This document shows positions 42,944 through 52,527 of a stretch of DNA of 64,000 nt, piece after piece. The notes beneath the pieces are model-generated. The model was not told the DNA's origin. It saw only the letters and a list, made by a program, of their open reading frames with translations, and did not search any database. Both the position numbers and the translations under genes were made by a program. Source of the DNA: Allomuricauda sp. Its GTDB lineage: Bacteria; Bacteroidota; Bacteroidia; Flavobacteriales; Flavobacteriaceae. Numbering within the stretch: position 1 is the stretch's first letter; each line of letters opens with the position of its first letter. Location: contig NZ_JACESV010000001.1 in NCBI RefSeq assembly GCF_013911645.1, forward strand, positions 434,001-498,000, given 5' to 3'.

Positions 42944-44065
42944 ATGAAAAGACTATTTGCAATATCCTTGGGAGTGCTGTTTTTAGCATCTTGTAATTCC
43001 GACCCAAAAGGATACACTTTAAAAGGCACCATAACCGGCGAACCTGAAAATGGCACCCAAATATTTTTAAAAACCACAGATTCCGTCAACCAATTGGTGG
43101 ATGTTGATACCGCAGCGGTTGAAAATGGCTTGTTCAGCTTTAGCGGAAATCAGGTAGAGCCTAAAATGTACTATATTTTTGTAGATAAAGTTCGTGGGAA
43201 TATGCCTGTGATCGTAGAAAACGGCACGATAGAGGTTGAGTTCCAAAAAGATAGTATAGCTCAGGCCAAACTTAAGGGGACAGAACAAAACGAGATATTT
43301 ATGGGCTTTTTGGAAGAATCCCGTAAACTATCCGAACGTGCAAGATCTATGCAAGATGACATGCGTTTGGCTGCTCAGGAGAGAGATACTGCCACCGTTA
43401 CAGCATTGCGCGAAGAGTTTATGGAGTTCCAAGAAGATGCGAAAAGTTTTAATATAAACTTTGCCAAGCAAAACCCAAATGCATATGTTTCTGTATTGAT
43501 TATTGGAAACCTTTTGGCCACAAAAGCTGCTCCTGCTGATGAAATCAAGGCAATGTTCGAAGGGCTATCACCAGAAATGAAGGCTACAGAACCTGCTAAA
43601 AAGATTGCGGAACAGCTCGAAAATTTAAAATCCACCGAAGTCGGGGCCGTAGCACCGGACTTTTCTGCCCCTACCCCAACTGGCGATGTACTTGCACTCA
43701 GCGATGTTACCAGCAATGCTAAACTCACTTTGGTCGATTTTTGGGCAGCATGGTGCAGACCATGTCGTGCGGAAAACCCCAATATTGTATCGGTTTATAA
43801 AAAATATCACGAAAAAGGTTTTGACGTCCTTGGTGTTTCATTGGACAACAAGGAAGAGCATTGGAAAAAAGCCATTGAATCCGATGGTTTGGTGTGGAAC
43901 CACATCTCAAACTTGCAACGTTTTCAAGATCCAATTGCCCGTTTGTACAACATCAATGCGATACCGGCCGCTTTTTTATTGGATGAAAACGGTGTTATCG
44001 TAGCAAGGGACTTAAGAGGCCCGGCCTTGGAAGAAAAAGTAGCTGAAATCCTCGGTAAAAGCTAA
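42944..44065 (+). CDS. TlpA-like thioredoxin lipoprotein with DUF4369 domain
   Basis: 373 residues. Lipobox FLASC (C17). N-terminal DUF4369 segment (YTLKGTITGEPENGTQIFLKTTD ... LVDVDTAAVENGLFSFSG, residues 23-70), a helical middle, then a thioredoxin fold: VGAVAPDFSAPTPTGDVLALSDV, WAAWCRPCRAENPNIV (about 265-280, CxxC = CRPC) and cis-Pro in INAIPAAFLLDENG. Such proteins reduce disulfides in the periplasm in Bacteroidota. Monocistronic with a terminator 26 bp behind. Confidence 0.92.
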   Translation: MKRLFAISLGVLFLASCNSDPKGYTLKGTITGEPENGTQIFLKTTDSVNQLVDVDTAAVENGLFSFSGNQVEPKMYYIFVDKVRGNMPVIVENGTIEVEFQKDSIAQAKLKGTEQNEIFMGFLEESRKLSERARSMQDDMRLAAQERDTATVTALREEFMEFQEDAKSFNINFAKQNPNAYVSVLIIGNLLATKAAPADEIKAMFEGLSPEMKATEPAKKIAEQLENLKSTEVGAVAPDFSAPTPTGDVLALSDVTSNAKLTLVDFWAAWCRPCRAENPNIVSVYKKYHEKGFDVLGVSLDNKEEHWKKAIESDGLVWNHISNLQRFQDPIARLYNINAIPAAFLLDENGVIVARDLRGPALEEKVAEILGKS

Positions 44066-44090
44066 TCAACTACATTATTGATAATCAAAG

Positions 44091-44120
44091 AAGGTCTTGA
44101 TGCATTCAGGGCCTTTTTTT
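44091..44120 (+). terminator. Weak rho-independent terminator
   Basis: AAGGTC (44091-44096) and GGCCTT (44110-44115), 6 bp including one G-U pair, followed by T's. Confidence 0.5.
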
Positions 44121-44161
44121 GTTGGAGTCGGTTTTACAGTTCGCAGTAATCAGTGTCAGTT

Positions 44162-44572
44162 GGCAGTCCGCAGTAACTCAATAACCCAACAACTTGACCC
44201 AGAGGTCGGAAGCCCGATGTCCGAAGCTGGGAGTTTTGGAACTTGATATTTGAATTTGCAGTAGGCAGTACGCAGTAACTCAACAACCCAATAACTTAGT
44301 AACTCTGAACTCTTAACTCTGAACTTGCGTTTGAACTTGAACTTGATGCTTAAACTTAAACTTCAACTTAATTCGAGCAATTGGTGAAATTCGTATCTGA
44401 CGTGGGCAGGGATTATTGGAGATTGATGCTCTAGGCAGTCCGCAATAACTCAATAAACCAATAACTTGACCCAGAGGTCGGAAGCCCGATGTCCGAAGCT
44501 GGGAGTTTTGGAACTTGATATTTGAATTTGCAGTAGGCAGTCCGCAGTAACTGAACAACCCAATAACTTAGT
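44162..44572. repeat. Two copies of a ~139-bp intergenic repeat
   Basis: Positions 44162-44300 and 44434-44572 are about 97% identical and 272 bp apart (GGCAGTCCGCAGTAACTCAA ... AACTTGACCCAGAGGTCGG ... GGAACTTGATATTTGAATTT ... AACAACCCAATAACTTAG). They share word-like modules (GGCAGT, AACTTG, CAACAACCCAATAACT) with the blocks at 9055-9630 and 54055-54150. Between and around them lie further low-complexity pieces; the 44121-44681 interval contains no gene. Confidence 0.8.
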
Positions 44573-44681
44573 CAGAAATCCATTTTTTCTTGATAAAACC
44601 AGGCTGAATAGCCCCGTATGCCGAAAAAGGGAAGGGATAACCCATCAACAGAGCAATACTACAACCGAGTAACCGAACAGC

Positions 44682-45596
44682 CTATTCTTGCTTTTCAGGT
44701 TCAATTGGGCTCGTTTGCTCGTTCTTGTTCTTCGCATACAAATAACCACGTTTCCACCATAAGGTCATTCGCTCCTTATTAAAGATCAATGAGTTTGTGG
44801 TAAGGACCGTTGGCGTGTAGTAAAAATTAATGATCGCCCCCTTCCGATTGGCCACTAATTTGCCAATTCTGATATTTTGGTTTTCGATACGGTCCAGCAT
44901 AAAGCCAAAAATGGTAGTAATCAAATCAAACGGGTTTTTAGAGGACATCCGGTTTAAATGGTTCACCTCGGTATGGAGCACCACCACATCCACCTCTGTT
45001 GCCCCACGGTTCAATGCTTCTTCAATGGGAACTAAAGTTCCCAAGCCCCCATCGGCATACTCACAACCATTTTTCTTGACCAAACTCATAAATGGTGTGT
45101 AGTTGGACGAAATCCATATCCAATCACAGAACTCATCATACGTGCAATCGTTTATGGACTTATACTCTACTTGGTTCAACGAAAGATTGGAAACCGTTAC
45201 GACCACATCCATCTTACTTTGCTTCAATTCGTCGAATTCATCCACTGTAATGGATTTGCGAATCAGTTTTCTGAGATTCTCACTTTCTCCGAAGGTTTTT
45301 TTACCCTTGATAAAGTTTTTGATCACATTCCAATGGTTTATGGCAATGATTTCGACCCCATACTTTTTTTTAATGATGAATGGACAATTACTGAAAATAC
45401 TGTCTTGATTAACGTTTGAATAGATATTCTTGATTTTGTCCAACTTGTTTAGGGCCAAGTGGGAAATCAATAGGCTCCCTGTGGATGTCCCGACAAATAA
45501 ATTGTAATCGTGTTTGGCTTCTTGAATTAAAAATTGGGCAACACCGCCTGCAAAGGCTCCCTTGCTACCTCCTCCCGAAATGACCAATGCCCTCAT
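44682..45596 (-). CDS. Patatin-like phospholipase family protein
   Basis: 304 residues. Oxyanion GGGSKG (residues 8-13), nucleophile elbow GTSTG (residues 36-40, S38) and DGG catalytic Asp in EYADGGLG (about 178). Patatin-type lipases hydrolyse phospholipids or other acyl esters. The motif set is complete. No signal peptide. Overlaps the M1 peptidase gene by 4 bp (45593-45596), so the two are translated together. Confidence 0.92.
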   Translation of the reverse strand: MRALVISGGGSKGAFAGGVAQFLIQEAKHDYNLFVGTSTGSLLISHLALNKLDKIKNIYSNVNQDSIFSNCPFIIKKKYGVEIIAINHWNVIKNFIKGKKTFGESENLRKLIRKSITVDEFDELKQSKMDVVVTVSNLSLNQVEYKSINDCTYDEFCDWIWISSNYTPFMSLVKKNGCEYADGGLGTLVPIEEALNRGATEVDVVVLHTEVNHLNRMSSKNPFDLITTIFGFMLDRIENQNIRIGKLVANRKGAIINFYYTPTVLTTNSLIFNKERMTLWWKRGYLYAKNKNEQTSPIEPEKQE

Positions 45597-47680
45597 TCCC
45601 CTAAAGTTTTCTCCAAATATTGTTTTTCTTGTTGACTTAACAAAGGGTAAAGACTCTTAATGCGAGCTGTATTACCTTCAGATTGCAAAAAGTCGTTCAG
45701 TATCTCCCTTGCCGATTTTTTAAAGTGCCACACATGATGATTGCAGGACTCCACCAAGTTTTTGAGCGTAGTATCTGTAAAGCCACCTATATTGTTCAAG
45801 TATTGGAATGCAAGTAGGCGTGTCTCAAAATGATGTTCAGAACCCGTATAACCACTTAATTCATCAAAATACAATGGTTTTGCTCCTGGATTGTATTCGG
45901 GTGATACCAAAGCTAGAGTTAACCATAACAATCGAATGTTTTTGTTGGGAAACCCTGTAATCCCATCCGTTTCATTGAGATATTTGCTTCTGTTTTGGGG
46001 AAAATCGGTCCACAATCGGTACAAAGCAGCCTCTAAGGTCGTGTAGCTCTCATCCTTTAAAAGTCCTTCGATATACGTTTGAAGTTCACCCGAAATTTTA
46101 TTCTGCGAAAGGATAATAGCCTGCCGTACTTTTAAACCTTCAGATTTGATGATGTCTCCCAAAAAGTCTACGGACAGCTTATCTCCATAATCCAAAACCA
46201 AGTTTTCCTTTAATTGGTTGGATTTTATCTTGGCCCAAGCCCGTTTTAAAATCTTTTCAATATTCTCGGGCTTTTCTGTCATCCTATTTTTAAGCTCAAA
46301 ATATGTTTTGATGGACGAGTTCTTTTCTTTCAAGAACGAAAGCACATGCTCATAAGGAAAATCAGGATTCTCCAACCACAACTTCTCAAAATCATCAAGG
46401 TTGGTATTGGAAACCATTTCCAGTTCCTCTATCAAATTGGGAATCGTCACATTTTTGAAAGCATATTTGTTGAGATAGTTCTGTATACCTTTTTTAAAAG
46501 CCTCCTCACCCACTTTATTTTGGAGCATCACCAAGGCCCAAGCGCCTTTTTCATAAAAAGTAAGGCTACCTGCGTTCGGATTGCGAAGCGCCTCGCCACC
46601 GTCATCTCCAGAAAAACGTTGTAAGGCATTGGCCGTTTCCAACAATTGCCAATAGTAATAGTCCTCCCCAAAAATATCCTTTTCCGCCAAATACGCATAA
46701 AAAGTGGCAAAACCTTCGTGCAGCCAATGGTGTTCACTGCTGGTTTCGGTCACTAGATTCCCAAACCATTGATGCGCAAGCTCGTGTGCATTCACATTGA
46801 CGTAGTTTTTATCCACAAAAGCCGTCGAATCAATCACATACTGGTTGGAAAAAATGGTACAAGTGGTGTTTTCCATACCCGCGTACAGAAAATCCTGCAC
46901 GGGAACCTGTTTGTAGTTCTGCCAAGGATAAGCCACGCCTATTTCGTTCTCCAAAAAATCGAAAATTTGCTTTGTGTATCTGTAGGTTGGCTCCACTTTT
47001 AGGCTATCCTTGGGCTCGTAATACAGTTCAATGGGTACTCCAGAGGTAGAACGAATAGTCTCCTTTTCAAAATTGCCTATAACAAAGCCTAATAAATAAC
47101 TACTCATAGGTTTTCTCATATCAAATATCCATGTGAAATTATCATTCCAATTTTCCCCGCCATTTATTAATTTCCCATTTGCTATTACCGCTAAATCTTT
47201 TCTAGTTGTAATTCTCAAATCAAATTCCACCTTTTCGGTCATATCATCAAAACTGGGCAACCAATAACTAGTGTATTTCCCCTGTCCTTGTGTCCAAACC
47301 TGTTCATTATACCTGACATTATCCTTCCACCCTAAAAAATATACCGTTTGTTTTGGTTTGGCCACATAATCTAACTTCAGCCTGTGGTTGTCGCCCTTTT
47401 TCAGCTTTTTTTTGATGGTTAGTTTTTTACCATTGTAATCGTAGTCTATTTTTGCTTCATCCAAAGAAACTGATGAAAATTCAAGATCTACCGCATCAAG
47501 GTAAATGGAACCCACATCTTCAATTACATCAAATTGATAGGTCACGCTACCGTTTATGCGGTTTTCGGAAGGTGTGGGCTCTATCAAAACTTCAGCACGG
47601 ACAAAGTCCACCTTATCCTGAATTTGGGCGGACAACAACTGCACAAATAAGAAAAAAACAAGAATGGGGCTCAGCTTCAT
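45593..47680 (-). CDS. M1 family metallopeptidase (gluzincin aminopeptidase)
   Basis: 695 residues. Signal peptide (ILVFFLFVQLLSAQ). Exopeptidase motif YAGMENTT (about 265-272), zinc motif HELAHQW (about 299-305) with the distal Glu in HHWLHEGFATFYA (about 320), and a Tyr in the catalytic region. The C-terminal ~220 residues form a HEAT-like helical part. Probably a periplasmic aminopeptidase. Divergent from recG, from which it is 46 bp away, and overlaps the patatin gene downstream. Confidence 0.93.
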   Translation of the reverse strand: MKLSPILVFFLFVQLLSAQIQDKVDFVRAEVLIEPTPSENRINGSVTYQFDVIEDVGSIYLDAVDLEFSSVSLDEAKIDYDYNGKKLTIKKKLKKGDNHRLKLDYVAKPKQTVYFLGWKDNVRYNEQVWTQGQGKYTSYWLPSFDDMTEKVEFDLRITTRKDLAVIANGKLINGGENWNDNFTWIFDMRKPMSSYLLGFVIGNFEKETIRSTSGVPIELYYEPKDSLKVEPTYRYTKQIFDFLENEIGVAYPWQNYKQVPVQDFLYAGMENTTCTIFSNQYVIDSTAFVDKNYVNVNAHELAHQWFGNLVTETSSEHHWLHEGFATFYAYLAEKDIFGEDYYYWQLLETANALQRFSGDDGGEALRNPNAGSLTFYEKGAWALVMLQNKVGEEAFKKGIQNYLNKYAFKNVTIPNLIEELEMVSNTNLDDFEKLWLENPDFPYEHVLSFLKEKNSSIKTYFELKNRMTEKPENIEKILKRAWAKIKSNQLKENLVLDYGDKLSVDFLGDIIKSEGLKVRQAIILSQNKISGELQTYIEGLLKDESYTTLEAALYRLWTDFPQNRSKYLNETDGITGFPNKNIRLLWLTLALVSPEYNPGAKPLYFDELSGYTGSEHHFETRLLAFQYLNNIGGFTDTTLKNLVESCNHHVWHFKKSAREILNDFLQSEGNTARIKSLYPLLSQQEKQYLEKTLGE

Positions 47681-47726
47681 ACCATCATCTTATCAAAAGT
47701 CCTTCCAAATTACATATTTTAGTTCG

Positions 47727-50267
47727 ATGAATCCCAATTTTCTGCAAACTCCCATAGCATATCTCAAAGGAGTTGGCCCAAACAGGGCCGATGTCCTAAA
47801 GGCCGAATTGGGCATTGAGACCTTTAAAGACCTGCTGCACCTCTTCCCTAATCGCTATTTGGACCGGACGAGTTACTATAAAATCAATCAGCTGCAACCC
47901 AGTGGCGCCGATGTACAGGTAGTTGGGAAGATTGTTCATATAAAAACGGTGGAGCAAAAACGGGGCAAGCGTTTAGTGGCCACTTTTGTGGATGAAACGG
48001 GACAAATGGACCTCGTTTGGTTCCGAGGTCACAAATGGATCAAGGAAAATTTAAAACTCAACGAACCCTACGTGGTTTTTGGCAAGGTGAACAAATACGG
48101 AAGTACATTTTCCATGCCCCACCCTGATATGGAACCCTTGCAAAAACATCAACAAGGGTTAAAAATGGCCATGCAACCCATTTATCCTTCCACAGAGAAA
48201 CTGAGCAATAAGGGCATCACCAATCGGGTCATCAGCAAAATGATGCAACAATTATTTTTGGAGTGCAAGGGCAAGTTTCCAGAATCGTTATCACCCAGTA
48301 TTTTGGAAGAACTAAAATTGATATCCAAAAGTTCCGCTCTTTTCAACATTCATTTTCCGAAGAATCAAGAATTGTTGGCAAAAGCGCAGTTTCGGTTAAA
48401 ATTTGAGGAGCTGTTTTTTGTGCAGTTGCGATTGATATCCCAAAATTTACAACGGAAACAAAAAATAAAAGGAATGCCCTTTGAGGCCGTGGGCGAAAAG
48501 TTTACCGAATTTTTTGAAAACCACTTACCCTTTGAACTGACCAAAGCACAAAAACGGGTAATTAAAGAAATTCGGAACGATTTGGGAAGCAATGCCCAGA
48601 TGAACCGACTTTTACAGGGCGATGTGGGGTCCGGAAAGACCATTGTGGCATTAATGTGCATGCTTTTGGCCATTGACAACGGTTTCCAAGCCTGTTTGAT
48701 GGCTCCAACGGAAATTTTGGCCACCCAACATTACAATGGGCTCAAGGAACTTTTGGAAAACATGGACGTTAAGATTGCCCTATTGACGGGTTCCACGAAA
48801 AAGTCCGAACGCACTTTGCTGCACAATCAGTTGGAAAACGGCAATTTGAACATTCTGGTGGGCACACATGCCGTTTTAGAGGACAAAGTACAATTCAAAA
48901 ACCTTGGTTTGGCCATTGTGGACGAGCAGCACCGATTTGGTGTGGCACAACGATCAAAGCTTTGGCAAAAAGGAAGCCCACCCCAACTCCCTCCCAAAGG
49001 GAGGGTGGAAGAAATTCGATACAAATACCAAACTGCCAAACCTTCAACTTATAAAATTTTAAAAGAGTTTCAGCAGCAAGGCAAAAAGAACAGTACGGAA
49101 GCTGAGCGTATTCTTTGGGAGCAATTAAGAACCAAACAACTTGGCATAAAATTTAGAAGACAGCACGTAATAGACGAGTTTATTGTTGATTTTGTCTGCT
49201 TATCCAAAAAACTGATTGTTGAAGTTGATGGCGGATACCACAATGACCCTTCACAAAAAGAAGTCGATGCAATGCGTACGGCAATCTTGAATGAGTTTGG
49301 ATATAAAGTGATTCGTTTTAAAAATGAAGAGGTTATTGGAGCGGTTGATTCCGTGGTAAAAAGAATTGAAAAAGTAGTTAATGGCATCCCCCCTCTGGGG
49401 GGAACGAGGGGGGCGCCCCCCCATATTCTGGTAATGACAGCAACTCCCATTCCCAGAACCTTGGCCATGAGCCTGTATGGCGATTTGGATGTTTCTGTGA
49501 TTGATGAGTTGCCTCCTGGAAGAAAACCCATCAAAACAGTGCACCGATACGACAGCAACCGACTAAAGGTGTTTGGTTTCATCAAAGATGAAATTAAAAA
49601 GGGGAGACAAATCTATATTGTGTATCCGCTGATTCAAGAATCCGAAGCCTTGGATTACAAGGATTTGATGGATGGGTACGAGAGCATTGCCCGTGATTTT
49701 CCGCAACCCGAATACCAAATTTCCATTGTACACGGAAAAATGAAGCCGGCTGACAAAGATTATGAAATGGAGCGTTTTGTTAAGGGCGAAACCCAAATTA
49801 TGATTGCCACTACGGTAATAGAGGTGGGCGTGAACGTTCCCAACGCCTCCGTAATGATCATTGAAAGCGCCGAACGCTTCGGACTGTCGCAATTGCATCA
49901 GCTTCGAGGTCGCGTAGGCCGGGGTGCTGAACAAAGTTTTTGTATTTTGATGACAGGCCACAAACTTTCCGAAGATGCCAAAACCCGTTTACAAACCATG
50001 GTAGGCACCAATGATGGTTTTGAAATCGCGGAGGTTGACCTTAAGCTTCGCGGTCCTGGGGATTTGATGGGCACCCAACAAAGTGGCTTGCTGACTTTAA
50101 AGATTGCAGACATTGTGAAGGACAATCAAATCCTAAAAACAGCCCGCTACCATGCCATTCAGTTGTTGAAACAAGACCCACGGTTGGAAAAAGCAGAAAA
50201 TGCGCCCATTCTAAATGCCTATTCCAAAATGATGGCCAACAAAACCATTTGGAATTATATTAGTTGA
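47727..50267 (+). CDS. recG: ATP-dependent DNA helicase RecG carrying an in-frame DUF559 insertion
   Basis: 846 residues from ATG 47727. The RecG fold is complete: wedge/OB part (TPIAYLKGVGPNRADVLKAELG ... DRTSYYKINQLQPSGADVQVVGKI), Walker A GDVGSGKT (about 295-302), DEQH (about 398-402), TATPIPRT (about 571-578), and motifs IV-VI (ATTVIEVGVNVPNASVMI, QLHQLRGRVGRG). RecG is normally about 700 residues; the surplus is a ~144-residue insert (about 418-567) between motifs II and III, described separately. RecG processes stalled replication forks and Holliday junctions. Start chosen at MNPNFLQTPIAYLKG because 47664-47726 upstream is not RecG-like and overlaps the divergent promoter region. Confidence 0.95.
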   Translation: MNPNFLQTPIAYLKGVGPNRADVLKAELGIETFKDLLHLFPNRYLDRTSYYKINQLQPSGADVQVVGKIVHIKTVEQKRGKRLVATFVDETGQMDLVWFRGHKWIKENLKLNEPYVVFGKVNKYGSTFSMPHPDMEPLQKHQQGLKMAMQPIYPSTEKLSNKGITNRVISKMMQQLFLECKGKFPESLSPSILEELKLISKSSALFNIHFPKNQELLAKAQFRLKFEELFFVQLRLISQNLQRKQKIKGMPFEAVGEKFTEFFENHLPFELTKAQKRVIKEIRNDLGSNAQMNRLLQGDVGSGKTIVALMCMLLAIDNGFQACLMAPTEILATQHYNGLKELLENMDVKIALLTGSTKKSERTLLHNQLENGNLNILVGTHAVLEDKVQFKNLGLAIVDEQHRFGVAQRSKLWQKGSPPQLPPKGRVEEIRYKYQTAKPSTYKILKEFQQQGKKNSTEAERILWEQLRTKQLGIKFRRQHVIDEFIVDFVCLSKKLIVEVDGGYHNDPSQKEVDAMRTAILNEFGYKVIRFKNEEVIGAVDSVVKRIEKVVNGIPPLGGTRGAPPHILVMTATPIPRTLAMSLYGDLDVSVIDELPPGRKPIKTVHRYDSNRLKVFGFIKDEIKKGRQIYIVYPLIQESEALDYKDLMDGYESIARDFPQPEYQISIVHGKMKPADKDYEMERFVKGETQIMIATTVIEVGVNVPNASVMIIESAERFGLSQLHQLRGRVGRGAEQSFCILMTGHKLSEDAKTRLQTMVGTNDGFEIAEVDLKLRGPGDLMGTQQSGLLTLKIADIVKDNQILKTARYHAIQLLKQDPRLEKAENAPILNAYSKMMANKTIWNYIS
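48978..49421 (+). mobile_element. DUF559 endonuclease unit inserted in frame in recG
   Basis: Inside recG, after ...RSKLWQKGSPP and before PPHILVMTATP. Encodes a full DUF559 (Vsr-like) endonuclease domain: YKYQTAKPSTYKILKEF, STEAERILWEQLRTKQL, KFRRQHVIDEFIVDFVC, KKLIVEVDGGYH, VIRFKNEEV; the catalytic D...E-V-D pattern is intact. The left end reads CAACTCCCTCCCAAAGGGAG (palindrome), the right end CCCCCCTCTGGGGGG ... GGGGGGCGCCCCCC; aligned as inverted repeats they match over about 30 bp (CCNNCCCC...CCCAAAGGGAGGG against CCCCAGAGGGGGG). Both edges carry CC-rich codons for Pro-Pro, consistent with insertion at a CCACCC target. No own ATG is seen (ATT where one would be expected), so it is translated as part of RecG. 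Confidence 0.75.
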
Positions 50268-50413
50268 TTCCGATTAGGTTTGTAATTGGTATATGGTACA
50301 ATTCTTCACACTTCATTGTTATAAATTGAAAATCAACCCTTACCATTTGTTAACTTTAAATACAATCGCTTGAAATTGCGGTTGAACATCGTAATTTTAC
50401 CACTAACCGAAAA

Positions 50414-50441
50414 TTGGTTTCACATACAAATTTTAACTTTG
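50414..50441 (+). promoter_or_regulatory. leu operon promoter
   Basis: TAACTTTG (50434-50441) matches TAnnTTTG; TTGG at 50414-50417 is a possible -33 box with a 16-bp spacer. The start site would be about 50448, 20 bp before the leuC ATG at 50468, which argues against the more upstream in-frame ATG at 50414. Confidence 0.45.
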
Positions 50442-50467
50442 TAGGCTTACAAATTATTGAAGACACA

Positions 50468-51880
50468 ATGAGCAAGACACTATTTGATAAAGTTTGGGAT
50501 TCCCACGTGGTAAAGCATATTGAGAATGGCCCGGATGTACTCTTTATTGACAGGCATTTGGTCCACGAAGTAACGAGTCCCGTAGCTTTTTTAGGATTAA
50601 AGAACAGAGGCATTAAAGTATTGTACCCAGAGCGCACCTTTGCGACCGCAGACCACAATACCCCTACGAGAAACCAGCACTTGCCCGTTAAGGACCCTTT
50701 GTCCGCCAATCAATTAAAGGCTTTGGAGGAAAATGCCAACGCCCATAACATACCGTATTGGGGACTTGGACATAGGAAAAACGGCATTGTGCACGTAATT
50801 GGCCCGGAAAACGGAATTACCGTGCCCGGAGCCACTATTGTTTGTGGAGATTCGCACACATCAACCCACGGAGCCTTTGGTGCCATTGCCTTCGGTATTG
50901 GAACAAGTGAAGTGGAAATGGTGTTGTCCACCCAATGCATTATGCAGCCCAAGCCCAAAAGTATGCGCATCAATGTTACTGGAGAATTGAGCGAGGCCGT
51001 GACACCAAAAGATGTGGCGCTTTTCATCATTTCCAAACTGTCCACCTCCGGTGCTACAGGATATTTTGTGGAATATGCGGGTGATGTTTTCAAAAATATG
51101 TCGATGGAAGGCCGTATGACGGTTTGTAACCTCAGTATTGAAATGGGGGCCCGTGGCGGCATGATTGCTCCGGACGAGAAGACATTCGACTACATCAAGG
51201 GAAGAGAATATACCCCAAAAGGCAAGGATTGGGATGCGGCAATGGAATATTGGAGCACGCTTTATTCTGATGGGGATGCTGAATTTGACAAAGAGGTCAC
51301 TTTTGATGCGAGCGAAATCGAACCTATGATCACTTTCGGTACCAACCCGGGTATGGGCATTGGAATCAGTAATACCATTCCTTTAGCCGAAACGATTGAT
51401 GGTGCCGTTGCGACCTACAAAAAATCCTTGGAGTATATGGACTACAAAGAAGGAGAGCCTATGGTTGGCAAGCCTATCGATTTTGTGTTCCTGGGAAGTT
51501 GTACCAATGGCAGGATTGAAGACTTTAGAGCTTTTGCCTCCATCATAAAAGGTAGAAAAAAAGCTGATAACGTAACCGCATGGTTGGTTCCCGGTTCCCA
51601 CAAAGTGGAAGAGGCCATCAAAGAAGAGGGCATCTTGGATATTTTGACAGAAGCTGGTTTTGAATTGAGAGAGCCCGGCTGTTCGGCTTGCTTGGCAATG
51701 AACGATGATAAGATTCCAGCAGGTAAATATGCCGTAAGTACTTCCAACAGAAACTTTGAAGGACGACAAGGCCCAGGTGCCCGTACGCTGCTCGCTAGTC
51801 CGTTAGTGGCCGCTGCAGCTGCCGTTACTGGAAAAGTAACCGACCCAAGGGAATTAATGCACGAAGAAGTTTTAGCATAA
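50468..51880 (+). CDS. leuC: 3-isopropylmalate dehydratase large subunit
   Basis: 470 residues from ATG 50468 ([15 protein letters not shown]). Aconitase-superfamily isomerase of leucine synthesis: 2-isopropylmalate to 3-isopropylmalate, with LeuD. Fe-S ligands: [10 protein letters not shown] (about 347) and GCSACLAMN (about 407-410). [21 protein letters not shown] (about 128-148) is the substrate segment. First gene of leuC-leuD-cimA/leuA-leuB. The same enzyme also handles citramalate. Confidence 0.97.
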   Translation: MSKTLFDKVWDSHVVKHIENGPDVLFIDRHLVHEVTSPVAFLGLKNRGIKVLYPERTFATADHNTPTRNQHLPVKDPLSANQLKALEENANAHNIPYWGLGHRKNGIVHVIGPENGITVPGATIVCGDSHTSTHGAFGAIAFGIGTSEVEMVLSTQCIMQPKPKSMRINVTGELSEAVTPKDVALFIISKLSTSGATGYFVEYAGDVFKNMSMEGRMTVCNLSIEMGARGGMIAPDEKTFDYIKGREYTPKGKDWDAAMEYWSTLYSDGDAEFDKEVTFDASEIEPMITFGTNPGMGIGISNTIPLAETIDGAVATYKKSLEYMDYKEGEPMVGKPIDFVFLGSCTNGRIEDFRAFASIIKGRKKADNVTAWLVPGSHKVEEAIKEEGILDILTEAGFELREPGCSACLAMNDDKIPAGKYAVSTSNRNFEGRQGPGARTLLASPLVAAAAAVTGKVTDPRELMHEEVLA

Positions 51881-51900
51881 CAACTGAAAATTGAAAAATA

Positions 51901-52497
51901 ATGGCTTACGATAAATTCAACATACTAACAAGTTCAGCGGTACCATTACCTATCGAGAATGTGGATACCGACCAGATAATCCCCGCGAGATTCCTAAAAG
52001 CTACCGAGCGTAAAGGATTTGGCGACAATCTTTTCCGTGATTGGAGATACAATTCCGACGGAACTCCAAAGGAGCAATTCGTTTTGAACAATCCTATCTA
52101 TTCCGGAAAAATTTTGGTAGGTGGTAAAAACTTTGGTTCCGGTTCATCTAGGGAACACGCGGCTTGGGCCGTTTATGATTACGGTTTCCGTTGTGTGGTA
52201 TCCAGCTTTTTTGCAGATATTTTTAGAGGCAACTGTTTGAACATCGGTGTACTTCCTGTTCAAGTGACTCCTGAATTTTTGGACAAAATTTTCAAGGCGA
52301 TCGAGGCTGACCCAAAAACCGAGTTGGAAATCAACCTACCAGAACAAAAGATTACCATTTTGGCCACGGGTGAAAGCGAAAGTTTTGACATCAACGATTA
52401 CAAAAAGGACAATATGCTCAATGGCTTTGATGATATCGACTATTTGTTGAACATCCAAGACGATATTGAGAAGTATGCCGAAAACACACCTCTGTAA
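51901..52497 (+). CDS. leuD: 3-isopropylmalate dehydratase small subunit
   Basis: 198 residues. LeuD swivel domain: VPLPIENVDTDQIIPARFLK at residues 15-34 and KNFGSGSSREHAAWAVYDYGFRCVV at about 78-102. Works with LeuC. 20 bp behind leuC. Confidence 0.97.
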   Translation: MAYDKFNILTSSAVPLPIENVDTDQIIPARFLKATERKGFGDNLFRDWRYNSDGTPKEQFVLNNPIYSGKILVGGKNFGSGSSREHAAWAVYDYGFRCVVSSFFADIFRGNCLNIGVLPVQVTPEFLDKIFKAIEADPKTELEINLPEQKITILATGESESFDINDYKKDNMLNGFDDIDYLLNIQDDIEKYAENTPL

Positions 52498-52527
52498 CCT
52501 ATTGCTTGGAACACGACGGCATAAAAA

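Noticed and set aside
44313..44558. 81-codon minus-strand frame
   Set aside because: Lies on the intergenic repeat; the low-complexity peptide (KLKFKFKHQVQVQTQ) reflects the CTTGAACTTG words.
47664..47726. Upstream extension of RecG
   Set aside because: The extra residues are not RecG-like and overlap the start of the M1 peptidase gene on the other strand.
48978..49421. Intein in RecG
   Set aside because: No Hint-domain motifs (no Cys/Ser at the start, no HN at the end, no block B); the domain is DUF559 only.
50414..50467. Longer leuC N-terminus from ATG 50414
   Set aside because: Overlaps the predicted promoter and does not look like Leu[16 protein letters not shown] is the typical start.
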